Source: Bacteroidetes bacterium UBA2322 (GTDB lineage Bacteria > Bacteroidota > Bacteroidia > Chitinophagales > UBA2359). Taken from it: 51,725 nucleotides of DNA. Every line of letters starts with the position of its first letter. Within the stretch, counting starts at the first letter, position 1. Positions 8,193 through 15,889 of the stretch are shown in pieces. The notes below the pieces were generated by a model. The model saw nothing but the letters and a program-made list of their open reading frames with translations. It made no database searches and was not told the DNA's origin. The stretch is from assembly GCA_002345145.1 (NCBI GenBank), contig DDVC01000154.1:14422-66146 (forward strand). The letters are read 5' to 3'. A program made the position numbers and the translations under genes.

Positions 8193-9620
8193 ATGATAAC
8201 CCACCTATCACGCTTTGCCCCATTTTTTTTGTTGTTGCTGTTGGCGCAAACCATTTGGGCACAACTCAGCATAACCGTAACCTCCATACCGGCAAATACC
8301 CCCGATGGAGCGCAAATTTACATAGCCGGCAATTTTAACAGTTGGAACCCCGGCAGTGCGGCACATGTACTTACGCCGGCAGGCAACGGCTCATACACCA
8401 TACAACTAACCGGCTTATCAGCCGGAACCGTAGAATTTAAATTTACCCGAGGCTCATGGGCTACCGTAGAGGGCAACGAAAACGGCAGTTTTATGCCCAA
8501 TCGCACTTTTGCCTACACCGGCGCGCCTGCCGGTATTAACCTATCCATTTTAAGTTGGGAAGACTTAGGCGGCGCACCTGCTCATACCGCCGCCGCCAAT
8601 GTGCAAATACTGTCGAACAATTTTTACATGCCCCAGCTCAACAGAAACCGCCGAATTTGGATTTACCTGCCGCCGGATTACGAAACATCGGGAAAAAATT
8701 ACCCTGTCCTATATATGCAAGACGGGCAAAATCTTTTTGATGCCTACTACAGTTTTGCCGGCGAATGGCAGGTGGACGAAACCCTTAACCAATTGTTTGA
8801 GGAGCAAAGCAACTATGGGCTTATTGTGGTAGGCATAGACAATGGCGGCACACAACGCATAAACGAGTACTCGCCCTGGGTAAACCCCACCTACGGAGGC
8901 GGCGACGGCGATGACTATGCCAATTTTATTGTAAATACCCTTAAACCCTACATAGATACAAACTACCGAACCCTCAGTAGCAGAGAACATACCGGTATTA
9001 TGGGCAGCTCAATGGGAGGGCTTATATCGCTTTACACAGCCATTCAATACCAAGATGTTTTTGGCAAAGCCGGCATCTTTTCGCCCTCGTTTTGGTTTTC
9101 GGCACAGTGCTATAACCATGTACTCAGCATAGGTAAACAGTATGATATGCGCATTTACCTTATGGCAGGAGGCTCCGAAGGATTTAGCGTAATACCCGAT
9201 ATGCTTATGATGTATAATACCCTGCTCAATAGCGGTTTTTCTGCCGATGAGCTGCACTATGTAACCCCGACCGATGGCACGCATAGCGAGTGGTTTTGGG
9301 CGCGCGAGTTTGAAGATGCCTACCTCTGGCTCTACAACAACAGCCCCGCCACTTCTGCCACCCCAATGGTACAATTTAGCGCCCCCACCGTTTTTCCTAA
9401 CCCCGCCTCAGAGGTAATATACGTACAACTGCACGCCCCCGTAACCCAGGCAAGGGTGCAGCTCTACTCCTTGCAAGGGCAAATGGTGGCAAACCGCACC
9501 ATTACCAGTGCCGACACTCAAACCATAGACATTAGCGCTCTTGTGGCGGGCATTTACCTCCTACAGGTTACCCTTAACCAAAAGGTGCTTTACTCCCAAA
9601 AACTTGCCATTTTTGAGTAA
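8193..9620 (+). CDS. Secreted esterase with starch-binding-like domain and T9SS tail
   Basis: The ATG at 8193 is preferred because it opens directly into a signal peptide (MITHLSRFAPFFLLLLLAQTIWAQ). A TTG start further upstream would add 29 residues that do not fit. The mature protein has a CBM20/CBM48-like beta-sandwich (GAQIYIAGNFNSWNPG, about 35-115). A putative esterase domain of the esterase D/Fes type (about 150-385) follows, with nucleophile Ser273 in GSSMGG and probable catalytic His364 in GTHSEW. The protein ends in a T9SS type A sorting domain (VFPNPASEVIYVQL, GIYLLQV). It probably removes acyl groups from polysaccharides or cleaves esters at the cell surface; the substrate is unknown. 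The 259-bp gap before it holds no recognisable gene. Confidence 0.88.
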   Translation: MITHLSRFAPFFLLLLLAQTIWAQLSITVTSIPANTPDGAQIYIAGNFNSWNPGSAAHVLTPAGNGSYTIQLTGLSAGTVEFKFTRGSWATVEGNENGSFMPNRTFAYTGAPAGINLSILSWEDLGGAPAHTAAANVQILSNNFYMPQLNRNRRIWIYLPPDYETSGKNYPVLYMQDGQNLFDAYYSFAGEWQVDETLNQLFEEQSNYGLIVVGIDNGGTQRINEYSPWVNPTYGGGDGDDYANFIVNTLKPYIDTNYRTLSSREHTGIMGSSMGGLISLYTAIQYQDVFGKAGIFSPSFWFSAQCYNHVLSIGKQYDMRIYLMAGGSEGFSVIPDMLMMYNTLLNSGFSADELHYVTPTDGTHSEWFWAREFEDAYLWLYNNSPATSATPMVQFSAPTVFPNPASEVIYVQLHAPVTQARVQLYSLQGQMVANRTITSADTQTIDISALVAGIYLLQVTLNQKVLYSQKLAIFE

Positions 9621-9667
9621 AACATCGCTTAATACCCCTTTTTTATCCCCCTAACCTTAGTGCAATT

Positions 9668-10159
9668 ATGCAAGATATTACCGCCGCATTTTACGACCAA
9701 TGGCGCATTGTAGTGAGCTGGGTAAATGGCACACTCAATATATTAACCAATGAGCAACTCTGCCTGCCAATAGCCCCGGGCAAAAATCATGGTATCTGGA
9801 TTTTGGGGCATTTAATAGAATCCGAAGATGAATTGGGTGTGTATTTAGGTAAATCCGACTGGCTTTTTCCCCAATACGAAACTTTGTTCGGACAAGGCTC
9901 TACCCTGCTGCCTACCCACCACTACCCTACACCCGATGTGCTGCGCCGGCAATGGAAAGAAGTGTGCGCCCGAAACGACCAAATTTTAACCCACTTTACC
10001 AATGCCGAATGGCATGAACCGCATACCCGAATTGGCAACGGAAACCCCTTAGATGACTTTTTTAAAACCAAAGGACGCTGTATTGCCATTTGGAACATTC
10101 ACCAAGCCTACCACGCCGCACAACTTGCGCTAATCAGTAGTTTTAGTACAGTGCGATAA
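9668..10159 (+). CDS. DinB-fold protein
   Basis: This 163-aa protein has the four-helix DinB/YfiT pattern. An N-terminal helix is followed by the metal-site His in GIWILGHLIESED, a middle region with TPDVLRRQW, and the C-terminal metal-site residues in IWNIHQAYHAAQLALI. Such proteins are usually metal-dependent hydrolases or thiol (for example bacillithiol) transferases; the substrate is unknown. A second, only distantly similar DinB-fold gene lies about 0.8 kb away on the other strand. No promoter stands out in the 47 bases after the esterase gene. Confidence 0.8.
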   Translation: MQDITAAFYDQWRIVVSWVNGTLNILTNEQLCLPIAPGKNHGIWILGHLIESEDELGVYLGKSDWLFPQYETLFGQGSTLLPTHHYPTPDVLRRQWKEVCARNDQILTHFTNAEWHEPHTRIGNGNPLDDFFKTKGRCIAIWNIHQAYHAAQLALISSFSTVR

Positions 10160-10440
10160 AATCTAAAAAAACAACCCCAATATGTTGTTACCCAAAGTTG
10201 GGCAGCGTAGTATATTGGTAATTAAACCTGTTTTTTACCCAAAAACCACCCAAGTTGGTTTGTAAAAATAAAAATGTAAAAAAATCCTCCCCAAGCCAAA
10301 TACTTTTTGGCAAAATTGCGTTTAGCTATGTGGGAGTAGTGTGTGCCAATTACAAGTATGCGCAAGTTTTTTTAACCAACCTTTTCCGCACCAACCCTTT
10401 AAGGGGTTAAACTGTTTATTATATAAAGCGCTTCATCATT

Positions 10441-10899
10441 ATGAGTCAAACGTTAGCTGTTCTTATAGCATTAGGTTTTGCCGGTACTAAGTATGCTATG
10501 GCAATATTGTTTATTTTCAGCTATAACTTCAGTTTTTGGGAATCGGTATTGCTGGCTACGGGTGGAGGTATGTTAGGCGTTTTTTTCTTTTCCTACTTTG
10601 GCGATGCTATGCGTACAATATGGCATAGGTTTTATCCGCCCAAACCGGTTACTAAAACGGTCATAAACAAGCGCCGCCGTTTTATAGTACACATTCGTCA
10701 AAAATATGGATTGGCAGGCATTGCCCTCCTTACGCCGTTTATTCTTACGGTTCCGGTGGGTGTACTGATAGCCGGTACGTTTTACAAAAATAAGCTACAG
10801 GTTTTTTCGTATATGTTTGCTTCGTTTACCTTTTGGTCTTTTTTGCTGTGCAGTTTATACCACTACATAGGCATAGATTTTACTGCTTTTATGCACTAA
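10441..10899 (+). CDS. Small integral membrane protein, unknown function
   Basis: The 152-aa product has about four hydrophobic segments: residues 5-26, 34-53, 90-112 and 121-142. A strongly basic cytoplasmic loop (VTKTVINKRRRFIVHIRQKYG) lies between the second and third. The third segment (ALLTPFILTVPVGVLIAGTF) recalls the small multidrug-export-like/DedA-like membrane proteins, but the match is too weak to name. The gap before it (10160-10440) is AT-rich and holds no recognisable gene or clear promoter. Confidence 0.7.
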   Translation: MSQTLAVLIALGFAGTKYAMAILFIFSYNFSFWESVLLATGGGMLGVFFFSYFGDAMRTIWHRFYPPKPVTKTVINKRRRFIVHIRQKYGLAGIALLTPFILTVPVGVLIAGTFYKNKLQVFSYMFASFTFWSFLLCSLYHYIGIDFTAFMH

Positions 10900-10935
10900 A
10901 TAACAATAAGCGGCAAGTCCTTTCGGCGCACCGCT

Positions 10936-11478
10936 TTACCACTGCGGAAACTTTTCGTCAGCTTTCAGTCGGTTTATTTGTTGCAGGTGGTGGGTGGCAT
11001 GTTCAACTAAAAAATCCATAGTTTGCAGCATGTTCAGCTTGCCGGCAGCCGGATGTTTAAACACCACATAGCCCATTTTACTTGCCGGAAACTGCTCTAA
11101 ATACTGTTGCAGCCCTTGGTGAATTTGTTCCCATTTGGGTTTGCTTTCCTCCCACGGATTAGTTGTTTCGGGGCTAAGTCCGGGCACATTGGGCGCTTTA
11201 AACTTAATGGTTGATTTAAGAGCTACCGTTAGCAGCGCCGACCTTATCGCATTACCTATTTTATCAAAAAGCGTGGGCTGAAGTGGTGGGCGTTTGTTCA
11301 TAAAGTTGAGCGTTCCTCCTTCAGAAGCCATAATGTGCTGCACTACTTGCAGCATATTCCACGCATCGGGCGCAGGTTTATAGTGGCGCTGCACATCAGA
11401 CGCATTGTCTATAATACTGTTGTATTGCTGCCAAATTTGTTCCAATCGGGTAAAGCGGCGTTTAATTTCGGGTAGCAT
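10936..11478 (-). CDS. DinB-fold protein
   Basis: The 180-aa protein has a DinB_2 pattern: an N-terminal helix, a metal-site His in AWNMLQVVQHIMASEG, and a C-terminal FLVEHATHHLQQINRLK where the HATHH residues complete the site. This points to a metal-dependent hydrolase or transferase of unknown substrate. It is convergent with the small membrane protein gene and shares its upstream region with the 3' side of a caspase-like gene. A minus-strand CACCTTTG about 40 bases upstream resembles a promoter with one mismatch. Confidence 0.82.
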   Translation of the reverse strand: MLPEIKRRFTRLEQIWQQYNSIIDNASDVQRHYKPAPDAWNMLQVVQHIMASEGGTLNFMNKRPPLQPTLFDKIGNAIRSALLTVALKSTIKFKAPNVPGLSPETTNPWEESKPKWEQIHQGLQQYLEQFPASKMGYVVFKHPAAGKLNMLQTMDFLVEHATHHLQQINRLKADEKFPQW

Positions 11479-11591
11479 AGCGGGTTGGGATATGGTAAGT
11501 TAAAAATGTGAGTACAAAGGTGGTAAAATATACCCCAAAAATGGCAACATCGGTATAAAATTACATCGCCATACCGTTGTTTTAATAAATT

Positions 11592-11599
11592 TACATTTG
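11592..11599 (+). promoter_or_regulatory. Orphan promoter motif pointing into the caspase-like gene
   Basis: TACATTTG followed by CC matches TAnnTTTG on the plus strand, but the next annotated gene on this strand is more than 1 kb away. A transcript from here would run antisense to the 3' end of the caspase-like gene and could encode a 35-residue peptide from the ATG at 11612. Confidence 0.25.
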
Positions 11600-11649
11600 C
11601 CGGAGTTCAATATGGGCACACAAGTAAAAAATCTTGTTCTTAACGCCAT

Positions 11650-12471
11650 TTATTGTTTTACTCTTACTATGGGCAGAGTGGGGTTAAACTTGCCAAACAT
11701 AACCGGTATTTGTTCCTGATAGGTATCGCGTTTTACGTTATCCGAAACATACTTATAGGTTTCGTATAGGGTTACTAATTTGTCGGCATCTAAATCAGCT
11801 TTACCTTTAAAGGCATGAAGCAGGTAGTAGGTAAAAATGCCGCCCTTATGCAGGCTTGTTTCCTTTGAAACTTGGTTATTCCGAGACGAAACAAAAACAG
11901 CCACATTAACGCCGCCCGAAGCAAGGTCTTTATAATACGTTTTGGTATCGGCTTCGGTTTGGGGCATGGCAGCTTGTGTGGGCAGGGCTTTTATGCTGCC
12001 GCTAAAACAGGCATCGGCAAAAATAAGTTTGGTAGCAGCCTTGCTTTTTTTAAATGCAGCTTTTACATCGGTATGGTAAAGCAGGTTGGGCAGGTCGTGG
12101 GGTAAAAAGAAACCTTTATCGCCGTGCCCCGAAAAGTAAAAAATAATTTCGTCTGCAGAACGGGCTTTAGGATAGAGGCTTTCCATTGCCTGAATGATAT
12201 TAGTGCGGGTGGCATTTTGGTTGGTAAGCAGGGTTATATTGGCTTCGGGAATGCCCATGCCGCGCATTTGTTTGTAAAACTCGGTAGCATCGGTGTCGGC
12301 ATACACAAGGTTGGCGCTGGGATTGTTGTAAATAGAAACGCCGGCTATTACCACATAAAATTGCTTGCTATTGCCGGCGGGTTGGGCGTAAAGCCAGGCG
12401 CTAACAGATAAAAGCAATAAGTTGACTACAACAAAGAGCAAAAGTGGGTTGGTTTTCCTATACATGTACAT
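11650..12471 (-). CDS. Secreted caspase-like (peptidase C14) protein
   Basis: The 273-aa protein has an N-terminal hydrophobic leader (residues 9-29, ending near LYAQP), so it is probably exported. It is essentially a single caspase-like p20 domain. It contains a first strand FYVVIAGVSIY, the catalytic His116 in FYFSGHGD, and Cys155 in LIFADACFSGS. It ends with a short region holding VFVSSRNNQVSKE and GGIFTYYLLHAFKG. This is a metacaspase/caspase-like dyad, expected to cleave after basic residues in metacaspase-type members. No partner domain (TPR, WD40, TIR) is fused. The target is unknown. Two in-frame ATGs, at 12471 and 12465, are equally possible. A promoter motif lies upstream at 12516-12523. 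Confidence 0.88.
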   Translation of the reverse strand: MYMYRKTNPLLLFVVVNLLLLSVSAWLYAQPAGNSKQFYVVIAGVSIYNNPSANLVYADTDATEFYKQMRGMGIPEANITLLTNQNATRTNIIQAMESLYPKARSADEIIFYFSGHGDKGFFLPHDLPNLLYHTDVKAAFKKSKAATKLIFADACFSGSIKALPTQAAMPQTEADTKTYYKDLASGGVNVAVFVSSRNNQVSKETSLHKGGIFTYYLLHAFKGKADLDADKLVTLYETYKYVSDNVKRDTYQEQIPVMFGKFNPTLPIVRVKQ

Positions 12472-12515
12472 TGGTTAATAGGTTTACTATAATGACTGAA
12501 ACAGCAGCTATAAGG

Positions 12516-12523
12516 CAAAGGTA
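12516..12523 (-). promoter_or_regulatory. Promoter -7 motif for the caspase-like gene
   Basis: The minus strand reads TACCTTTG then CC, an exact TAnnTTTG match 45 bases before the start codon. Confidence 0.55.
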
Positions 12524-12652
12524 GTATTTTTTAAGACCACGCGCTACCCTGCCCTACTCAACCATACGGTTTGGTAACTGTTTTAACTTTAACGGTCAAA
12601 ACTTGCAAGTCAGTATTTGACCTAACCAATACGCGGCGGTCAATTTTCAGAG

Positions 12653-13774
12653 ATGGAGAAAAAAAAAGTTTGTTATATAATTTCACACATCAACAAATCG
12701 TTAGGTTTTGAGTGGACAGCCGCCTCACTCCAAGATGAGTTTGAACTGCACTTTGTATTATTGGGCGAAAAAAATACTGCCTTAGCCCAATTTTTGACTG
12801 CCCACAACATAACCTGCCACACTATAACCTACACCAACAAAAAAGACCTGCCACGTGCAATCATACAGGTTTGGCGTTACTTGGTTGTAACCAAACCTGC
12901 CGTTGTACATACCCACCTTATTGATGCAAGTTTGATAGGATTAACCGCCGCTTTTTTTGCCGGTATTGCCACCCGCATATACACCCGGCACCATTCTGAT
13001 TATCACATAGTTTATGCCCCCAATGGCATTAAGTACGACCGCTGGTGCAATGCCCTTGCTACCCATATTGTAGCCATTAGCGCTGCTGTGGCTCAAATTT
13101 TGGAAACAAAAGAAGGCGTTTCTCCCGAAAAAATAAGCCTTATTCATCATGGCTTTAACCTCACCTATTTTGAACAACCCGAAAAAAATACCGTACAGCA
13201 ATTACAACTGCGCTACAACACTGCCGGCAAGTATCCGGTAATTGGGGTCATTGCAAGGCAAACTGCCTTTAAAGGCATTCATCATATTATAGCCGCATTT
13301 GCACGGTTGTTGCCCAATTATCCCAATGCCCTACTCATACTGGCAAATGCCACCGGAGAGTTTAAACCCACCCTAACCCAACTGTTAAACACCCATGTTC
13401 CGCCCCAAAACCGGTGCGAGATAATTTTTGAACCACATATTGCCGAGTTGTATGCCCTTTTTGATGTGCATGTACACGTGCCTGTTTCGGCAACTTGTGA
13501 AGCCTTTGGTCAAACGTATGTGGAAGCATTAGCCGCAAGAGTTCCATCTGTTTTTACGCTTTCGGGCGTTGCTCCCGAGTTTATTGTCCATGAACATAAT
13601 GCTTTGGTGGTTCCGTTTGATGAGGTAGATTCTATTTCAGAAGCAATAAAAAGAATTTTAACCGACTCTGAACTTAGAAACAAAATTGCCGAAAACGGAA
13701 ACAATGATGTGCATAAACACTTTACCTTAACTAAAATGACCCAAAAATTGATTCAATTATATAACCAAAATTAG
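12653..13774 (+). CDS. Glycosyltransferase family 4-like protein
   Basis: This 373-aa protein has the two-Rossmann-domain GT-B layout of retaining GT4 enzymes. The N-terminal acceptor domain includes KPAVVHTHLIDASLIGL. The donor domain has PVIGVIARQTAFKGIHHIIAAF and the E-x7-E region CEAFGQTYVEALAARVPSV, which contacts the nucleotide sugar. It probably adds a sugar to lipopolysaccharide, capsule or another cell-surface glycan; donor and acceptor are unknown. It is the first of three co-directional glycosyltransferase genes. The next gene starts three bases after this one stops, so translation is probably coupled. Confidence 0.88.
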   Translation: MEKKKVCYIISHINKSLGFEWTAASLQDEFELHFVLLGEKNTALAQFLTAHNITCHTITYTNKKDLPRAIIQVWRYLVVTKPAVVHTHLIDASLIGLTAAFFAGIATRIYTRHHSDYHIVYAPNGIKYDRWCNALATHIVAISAAVAQILETKEGVSPEKISLIHHGFNLTYFEQPEKNTVQQLQLRYNTAGKYPVIGVIARQTAFKGIHHIIAAFARLLPNYPNALLILANATGEFKPTLTQLLNTHVPPQNRCEIIFEPHIAELYALFDVHVHVPVSATCEAFGQTYVEALAARVPSVFTLSGVAPEFIVHEHNALVVPFDEVDSISEAIKRILTDSELRNKIAENGNNDVHKHFTLTKMTQKLIQLYNQN

Positions 13775-13777
13775 ACC

Positions 13778-14671
13778 ATGTTATTTTCCATTATTATTCC
13801 GGTTTACAATAGGGCTAATTTGCTAAAAGCTACAATACAAAGCGTTTTGGCGCAGGATTATTCCAATTTCGAAATAATTGTGGTGGACGATGGTAGTACC
13901 GATGACGTTGTAAGTGTAGTAAATTCTATTCCCGATAAAAGAATACAATTTATTAAACAGGAAAACAAAGAACGAGGCGCAGCACGAAATACAGGTATCA
14001 AAAATGCACATGGGGCATATGTTTCCTTTTTAGATTCAGACGATTATGTTTATCCCTTTTTTCTGTCAGAGGCATTCAAATGGTTAGAAAAACTAAACCT
14101 CCCACAAGTTTTTGCTTCCAATTTTGAGGTGCGTACCGATACACATATTATAATGGCGAGTGGATTTGACCCCAATTTATTGACACTCAATACTGCTCTA
14201 ATAACACAAGGAAATATAATGGCTTGCAGTGGTGTAATGGTGCGCAGAGATATTGCCCTTACCAACCTTTTTTCAGAAAACAGAACACTTTCAGGGTCAG
14301 AAGATTATGAGCTTTGGTTGCGCCTTGCTTGCCGGTATCCTATATACTGTTCGCCAAAGGTTTCCCATTCTATTATCCAGCACCCCGATAGGAGTGTGTT
14401 GACCATGAACCCCCAAAAGCTGATAAACAGGCAACTTACCTTTTTACAACTTGCTGCCGGCAACCCTCAGCTTACCGCCACATTTCCCAATGCCATACCC
14501 TTTTTGGAGTACGAGGCATATTCATACATAGCCCTACATTTAGCCCTTTCCAAAAAGGAGTTTACTAAAATTTTATACTTTCTCAGTAAGTCCTTAGCGG
14601 CAAAACCCCAGCGTATTTTCAGAAAACGGACTGCTGCTATTATTAAACACCTGTTGTTATTTGCCTTTTAA
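13778..14671 (+). CDS. Glycosyltransferase family 2-like protein
   Basis: The 297-aa product has the GT-A fold of family 2. It contains FSIIIPVYNRANLLKATIQSVLAQ, the nucleotide-binding VVDDGSTDD, and the DxD-like metal motif FLDSDDY at about residue 86, then ENRTLSGSEDYELWLRLA with the likely catalytic Asp region. It should transfer a single sugar, with inversion, in a surface glycan pathway; donor and acceptor are not deducible. It lies between two GT4 genes with gaps of 3 and 19 bases, so it is almost certainly part of the same operon. Base use here is visibly more A/T-rich than in the flanking housekeeping genes. Confidence 0.9.
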   Translation: MLFSIIIPVYNRANLLKATIQSVLAQDYSNFEIIVVDDGSTDDVVSVVNSIPDKRIQFIKQENKERGAARNTGIKNAHGAYVSFLDSDDYVYPFFLSEAFKWLEKLNLPQVFASNFEVRTDTHIIMASGFDPNLLTLNTALITQGNIMACSGVMVRRDIALTNLFSENRTLSGSEDYELWLRLACRYPIYCSPKVSHSIIQHPDRSVLTMNPQKLINRQLTFLQLAAGNPQLTATFPNAIPFLEYEAYSYIALHLALSKKEFTKILYFLSKSLAAKPQRIFRKRTAAIIKHLLLFAF

Positions 14672-14690
14672 TAAAGCTACTAACTTCTAA

Positions 14691-15866
14691 ATGTCCCTAA
14701 GAAAACCGCATATTTTATTTGTTTTACCTTCTCTTCAGGTAGGAGGAGCAGAAATACACAGCATACACCAGTTGAATTATTTACATTCAATGGGGTACAA
14801 CATTCATTTAATCGTTTTAGGTAGTTGTGATGGTACTGAAATTTTTCCCGATGCAGGCATTAAAAATCTGATGTATTTAAATTGGAAATACGTTTATATT
14901 AAAACGGCATCTGTTGTGGGTTTCTTTTCAGTTGCCCGCCAATTATTTAGATACATAAAGCAACACCATATTACCCATGTTTTTGCCCACTTACCCCTTT
15001 CTCACTACTTAATGCGGTGGGTAAAACTATGGCAAAAACTAACTTTTTCGCCTATATTTAATCTTATCACCTACCACCACTCCTTAGTGTATGAGCACAG
15101 TCCTACCAATACGGCAAGTAAATACCTGTTTAACCTGTTCAACAGTTGTATGGCTTACTGGTTTGACAATATGGCAATATGCGTTTCGGAGGCGGTAAAG
15201 CAAAACATAGCAAGTCGGCTATACCTTCGCAATCCAAAGGTGCTGTATAATGCCGTGCCTTTCAGTGGTGTAAACAGCCGTGCTGCTTTACATTACTGCC
15301 ATAACAACAACATAAAATTGCCCACCTACTTAATTTTATTTCCGGCGAGTTTAAAACTTGTAAAAGGACATTTACTATTTATAGAGGCATTTGCGGAAGT
15401 GGTAAAACAGTTACAAGTTACACCCACACAATTAAAAGTAGTGCTTGCCGGAAGTGGAGAGCTTGAACATACTATTAAAGAACAACTTCGGGCAAAAAAA
15501 TTGGTAGATTTTTTTGTTTTCACCGGAACTATGCCCAATTTGTTGTTGCTTTCTTTTATGAAACTTTGCCGGTTAGTAGTAATTCCTTCTCTTTCTGAGG
15601 GGTTGCCCATGGTTGCCATAGAAGCCTTGATGCAGGAGCAAATCGTTCTTTGTTCCGATGCAGGCGGGTTGCCCGAGGTAATTACTGATGGTGTAACCGG
15701 TTATGTTTTTCCTAAGGGCAACAAACAAGCATTAGCTCAAAAACTGCTTTTTCTGATACAGAATCCTAACCTACTCAATAAAGAGCTATTGGCAAATTAT
15801 TATCGGCAACATTTTACCTTTGAAAGCCATATCCAAAAATTACTTGCTATTAGCGGTTTAGAGTAA
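14691..15866 (+). CDS. Glycosyltransferase family 4-like protein
   Basis: This 391-aa GT-B enzyme starts with ILFVLPSLQVGGAEIHS, the typical GGAE loop of GT4. It continues with the donor-site signatures LILFPASLKLVKGHLLFIEAF and PSLSEGLPMVAIEALMQEQIV, the latter carrying the E-x7-E pair, then SDAGGLPEVI. It is the last gene of the three-gene glycosyltransferase run and ends 24 bases before the convergent mnmG stop. Its likely role is in capsule, exopolysaccharide or O-antigen assembly; the specific sugar cannot be read. A/T-rich base use resembles the gene before it. Confidence 0.9.
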   Translation: MSLRKPHILFVLPSLQVGGAEIHSIHQLNYLHSMGYNIHLIVLGSCDGTEIFPDAGIKNLMYLNWKYVYIKTASVVGFFSVARQLFRYIKQHHITHVFAHLPLSHYLMRWVKLWQKLTFSPIFNLITYHHSLVYEHSPTNTASKYLFNLFNSCMAYWFDNMAICVSEAVKQNIASRLYLRNPKVLYNAVPFSGVNSRAALHYCHNNNIKLPTYLILFPASLKLVKGHLLFIEAFAEVVKQLQVTPTQLKVVLAGSGELEHTIKEQLRAKKLVDFFVFTGTMPNLLLLSFMKLCRLVVIPSLSEGLPMVAIEALMQEQIVLCSDAGGLPEVITDGVTGYVFPKGNKQALAQKLLFLIQNPNLLNKELLANYYRQHFTFESHIQKLLAISGLE

Positions 15867-15889
15867 ACAGTTTTACTCTTTTCAACCAA

